Origin: JAVBKA01 sp031546715
GTDB taxonomy: Bacteria > Bacillota > Clostridia > Oscillospirales > UBA929
NCBI GenBank assembly: GCA_031546715.1
Contig: JAVBKA010000026.1
Span: forward strand, 1 to 6,035
Direction of reading: 5' to 3'
Length of the DNA stretch: 6,035 nucleotides
Under the pieces are notes generated by a model, which worked only from the letters and a program-made list of their open reading frames with translations, made no database searches and was not told where the DNA came from. This document shows, piece after piece, positions 5,080 through 6,035 of the stretch; position 1 is the stretch's first letter, and each line of letters starts with the position of its first letter. A program made the position numbers and the translations under genes.

Positions 5080-6035
5080 TTGAGCAAGATTTCTTTTGTA
5101 CATTTATCTGATATTCATTTCCAAACATGGAGTGGAAATGAAGGCGACATAGATACTGATTTGAGGGATTCAATACTCACAGACCTTAGTATTAACGCTA
5201 ATCGCCAGCTAACAGATATTAAGGGGATTTTAATAACTGGTGATATTGCGTTCAGCGGATGTGCTGAGGAATATGCAAATGCAAGAAGTTTTCTAAAGCA
5301 AGTAACAGATGTATTCGGTATCAACGAAAGCTCTGTTTATTGTGTTCCCGGAAACCACGATGTTGACCAAAATATACCCAAGAAAAGCCCTGTTGTTTAT
5401 GCAGCGCAGAATGCTCTTGATGAAGCGAGTACATTAGACAATGCAGATTTTCAATTTAGAAAACACTTAGAAGACATGTGTTTCGGCGATGCACTTTTCA
5501 AAACAATTCAAAATTATAATGATTTTGCAGAACCCTTTTCGTGCTGCACTAATTCTAGTATGATAAACTGGAAACACGCAATTGATCTAGATTTTAACAT
5601 GAAGTTGAAAATATACGGTCTTAATTCAAGCCTGATATCAAATGCTGATGATCATCTGAAAGGTGAAAATAGACCGATGTTCGTTGGTCGGGCACAAATT
5701 CCACATAGAGATCAGAATACAATTATCATGTCCTTATGCCATCATCCACCAGAACTCTGGAAGTTTTATGATCAAATCCAAGCGAAGGTGAACAAAAGAA
5801 TGGATATTCAATTGTACGGGCACAAACATGAGCATTCCGCTATACTTAATGAGAACAATGCAGTTCTCTACTCGGGTGCTGCTCATCCAGTAAGAGGTAA
5901 CGGATGGAAGCCTCGTTATTACTGGTTTACAGTAGAATGTATCAAACCTAAAGATGAAAGAATAATTGTTTTAGAAATTTACCCTCGAGTTCTTAGTGAC
6001 GATGGAGATTGCTTTCACCCCGATTATGAATTGTG
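5080..6035 (+). CDS. Calcineurin-like metallophosphoesterase, possibly N-terminal domain of a larger defence-type protein (3' partial)
   Basis: The frame starts at TTG (strong ribosome site; upstream in-frame stop at 5059) and is open for 318 codons to the window edge. All metal-binding motifs of the calcineurin-like family are present in order: SDIH (Asp11, His13), GDIAFSG (Asp55), GNHD (residues 91-94, Asn92 and His93), HHPPE (from His221) and GHKHEH (His248, His250). It is therefore probably an active two-metal phosphoesterase acting on a nucleotide, a nucleic acid or a phosphoprotein; the substrate cannot be read from the sequence. There is no signal peptide, so it is cytoplasmic. The catalytic domain seems to end near residue 290, and the chain continues into YPRVLSDDGDCFHPDYEL, so an extra domain may follow. 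Similar N-terminal phosphoesterase domains occur in multidomain prokaryotic conflict proteins (inference). A housekeeping CpdA-like enzyme is the main alternative. Confidence 0.88.
   Translation, partial: MSKISFVHLSDIHFQTWSGNEGDIDTDLRDSILTDLSINANRQLTDIKGILITGDIAFSGCAEEYANARSFLKQVTDVFGINESSVYCVPGNHDVDQNIPKKSPVVYAAQNALDEASTLDNADFQFRKHLEDMCFGDALFKTIQNYNDFAEPFSCCTNSSMINWKHAIDLDFNMKLKIYGLNSSLISNADDHLKGENRPMFVGRAQIPHRDQNTIIMSLCHHPPELWKFYDQIQAKVNKRMDIQLYGHKHEHSAILNENNAVLYSGAAHPVRGNGWKPRYYWFTVECIKPKDERIIVLEIYPRVLSDDGDCFHPDYEL

Noticed and set aside
5115..5324. Minus-strand frame of 69 residues
   Set aside because: It lies opposite the metallophosphoesterase, whose plus-strand frame holds clear catalytic motifs.

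Overview
The window looks like part of an integrative and conjugative element (ICE) of the Tn1549-like / clostridial CTn type, in a low-to-mid GC Firmicute, probably a gut Clostridia relative. The evidence is the set of transfer genes: the end of a giant SNF2-type helicase protein, a MobC-like relaxosome protein, and a MobP/VirD2-type relaxase. Strong AGGAGG-type ribosome binding sites and two TTG starts fit a Firmicute. All genes read left to right.

Layout. Bases 1-1673 hold the C-terminal part of the helicase; its N-terminus lies left of the window. A long hairpin terminator (1697-1737) closes that unit. Bases 1809-2576 encode a 255-residue protein of unknown function that looks like an inserted accessory gene. 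Bases 2577-2907 have no convincing gene but are dense in inverted repeats: a perfect 20-bp palindrome, a 19-nt-arm hairpin with a pure-purine arm, and smaller dyads. Lying directly before mobC and the relaxase, this is the likely origin of transfer (oriT). mobC (2908-3246) and the relaxase gene (3256-4611) are translationally coupled. Bases 4612-5079 lack an intact gene, but frame 3 carries a decayed tail of a large serine recombinase (zinc ribbon plus C-terminal tail, two in-frame stops). A good sigma-A-type promoter follows it. From 5080 a TTG-started metallophosphoesterase runs off the right edge with its whole metal-binding motif set present.

How it works together. MobC and the relaxase would assemble at the repeat-rich region and nick it; the helicase protein belongs to the same transfer module. 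The recombinase remnant suggests that an integrase once followed the relaxase and decayed, so this copy may not excise by itself. The metallophosphoesterase, with its own promoter, looks like cargo installed at that junction; similar N-terminal phosphoesterase domains occur in multidomain prokaryotic conflict proteins, but its C-terminal partner is outside the window. The most original observations are the unrecognised recombinase pseudogene, the oriT architecture, the orphan 255-residue gene beside it, and the metallophosphoesterase cargo.
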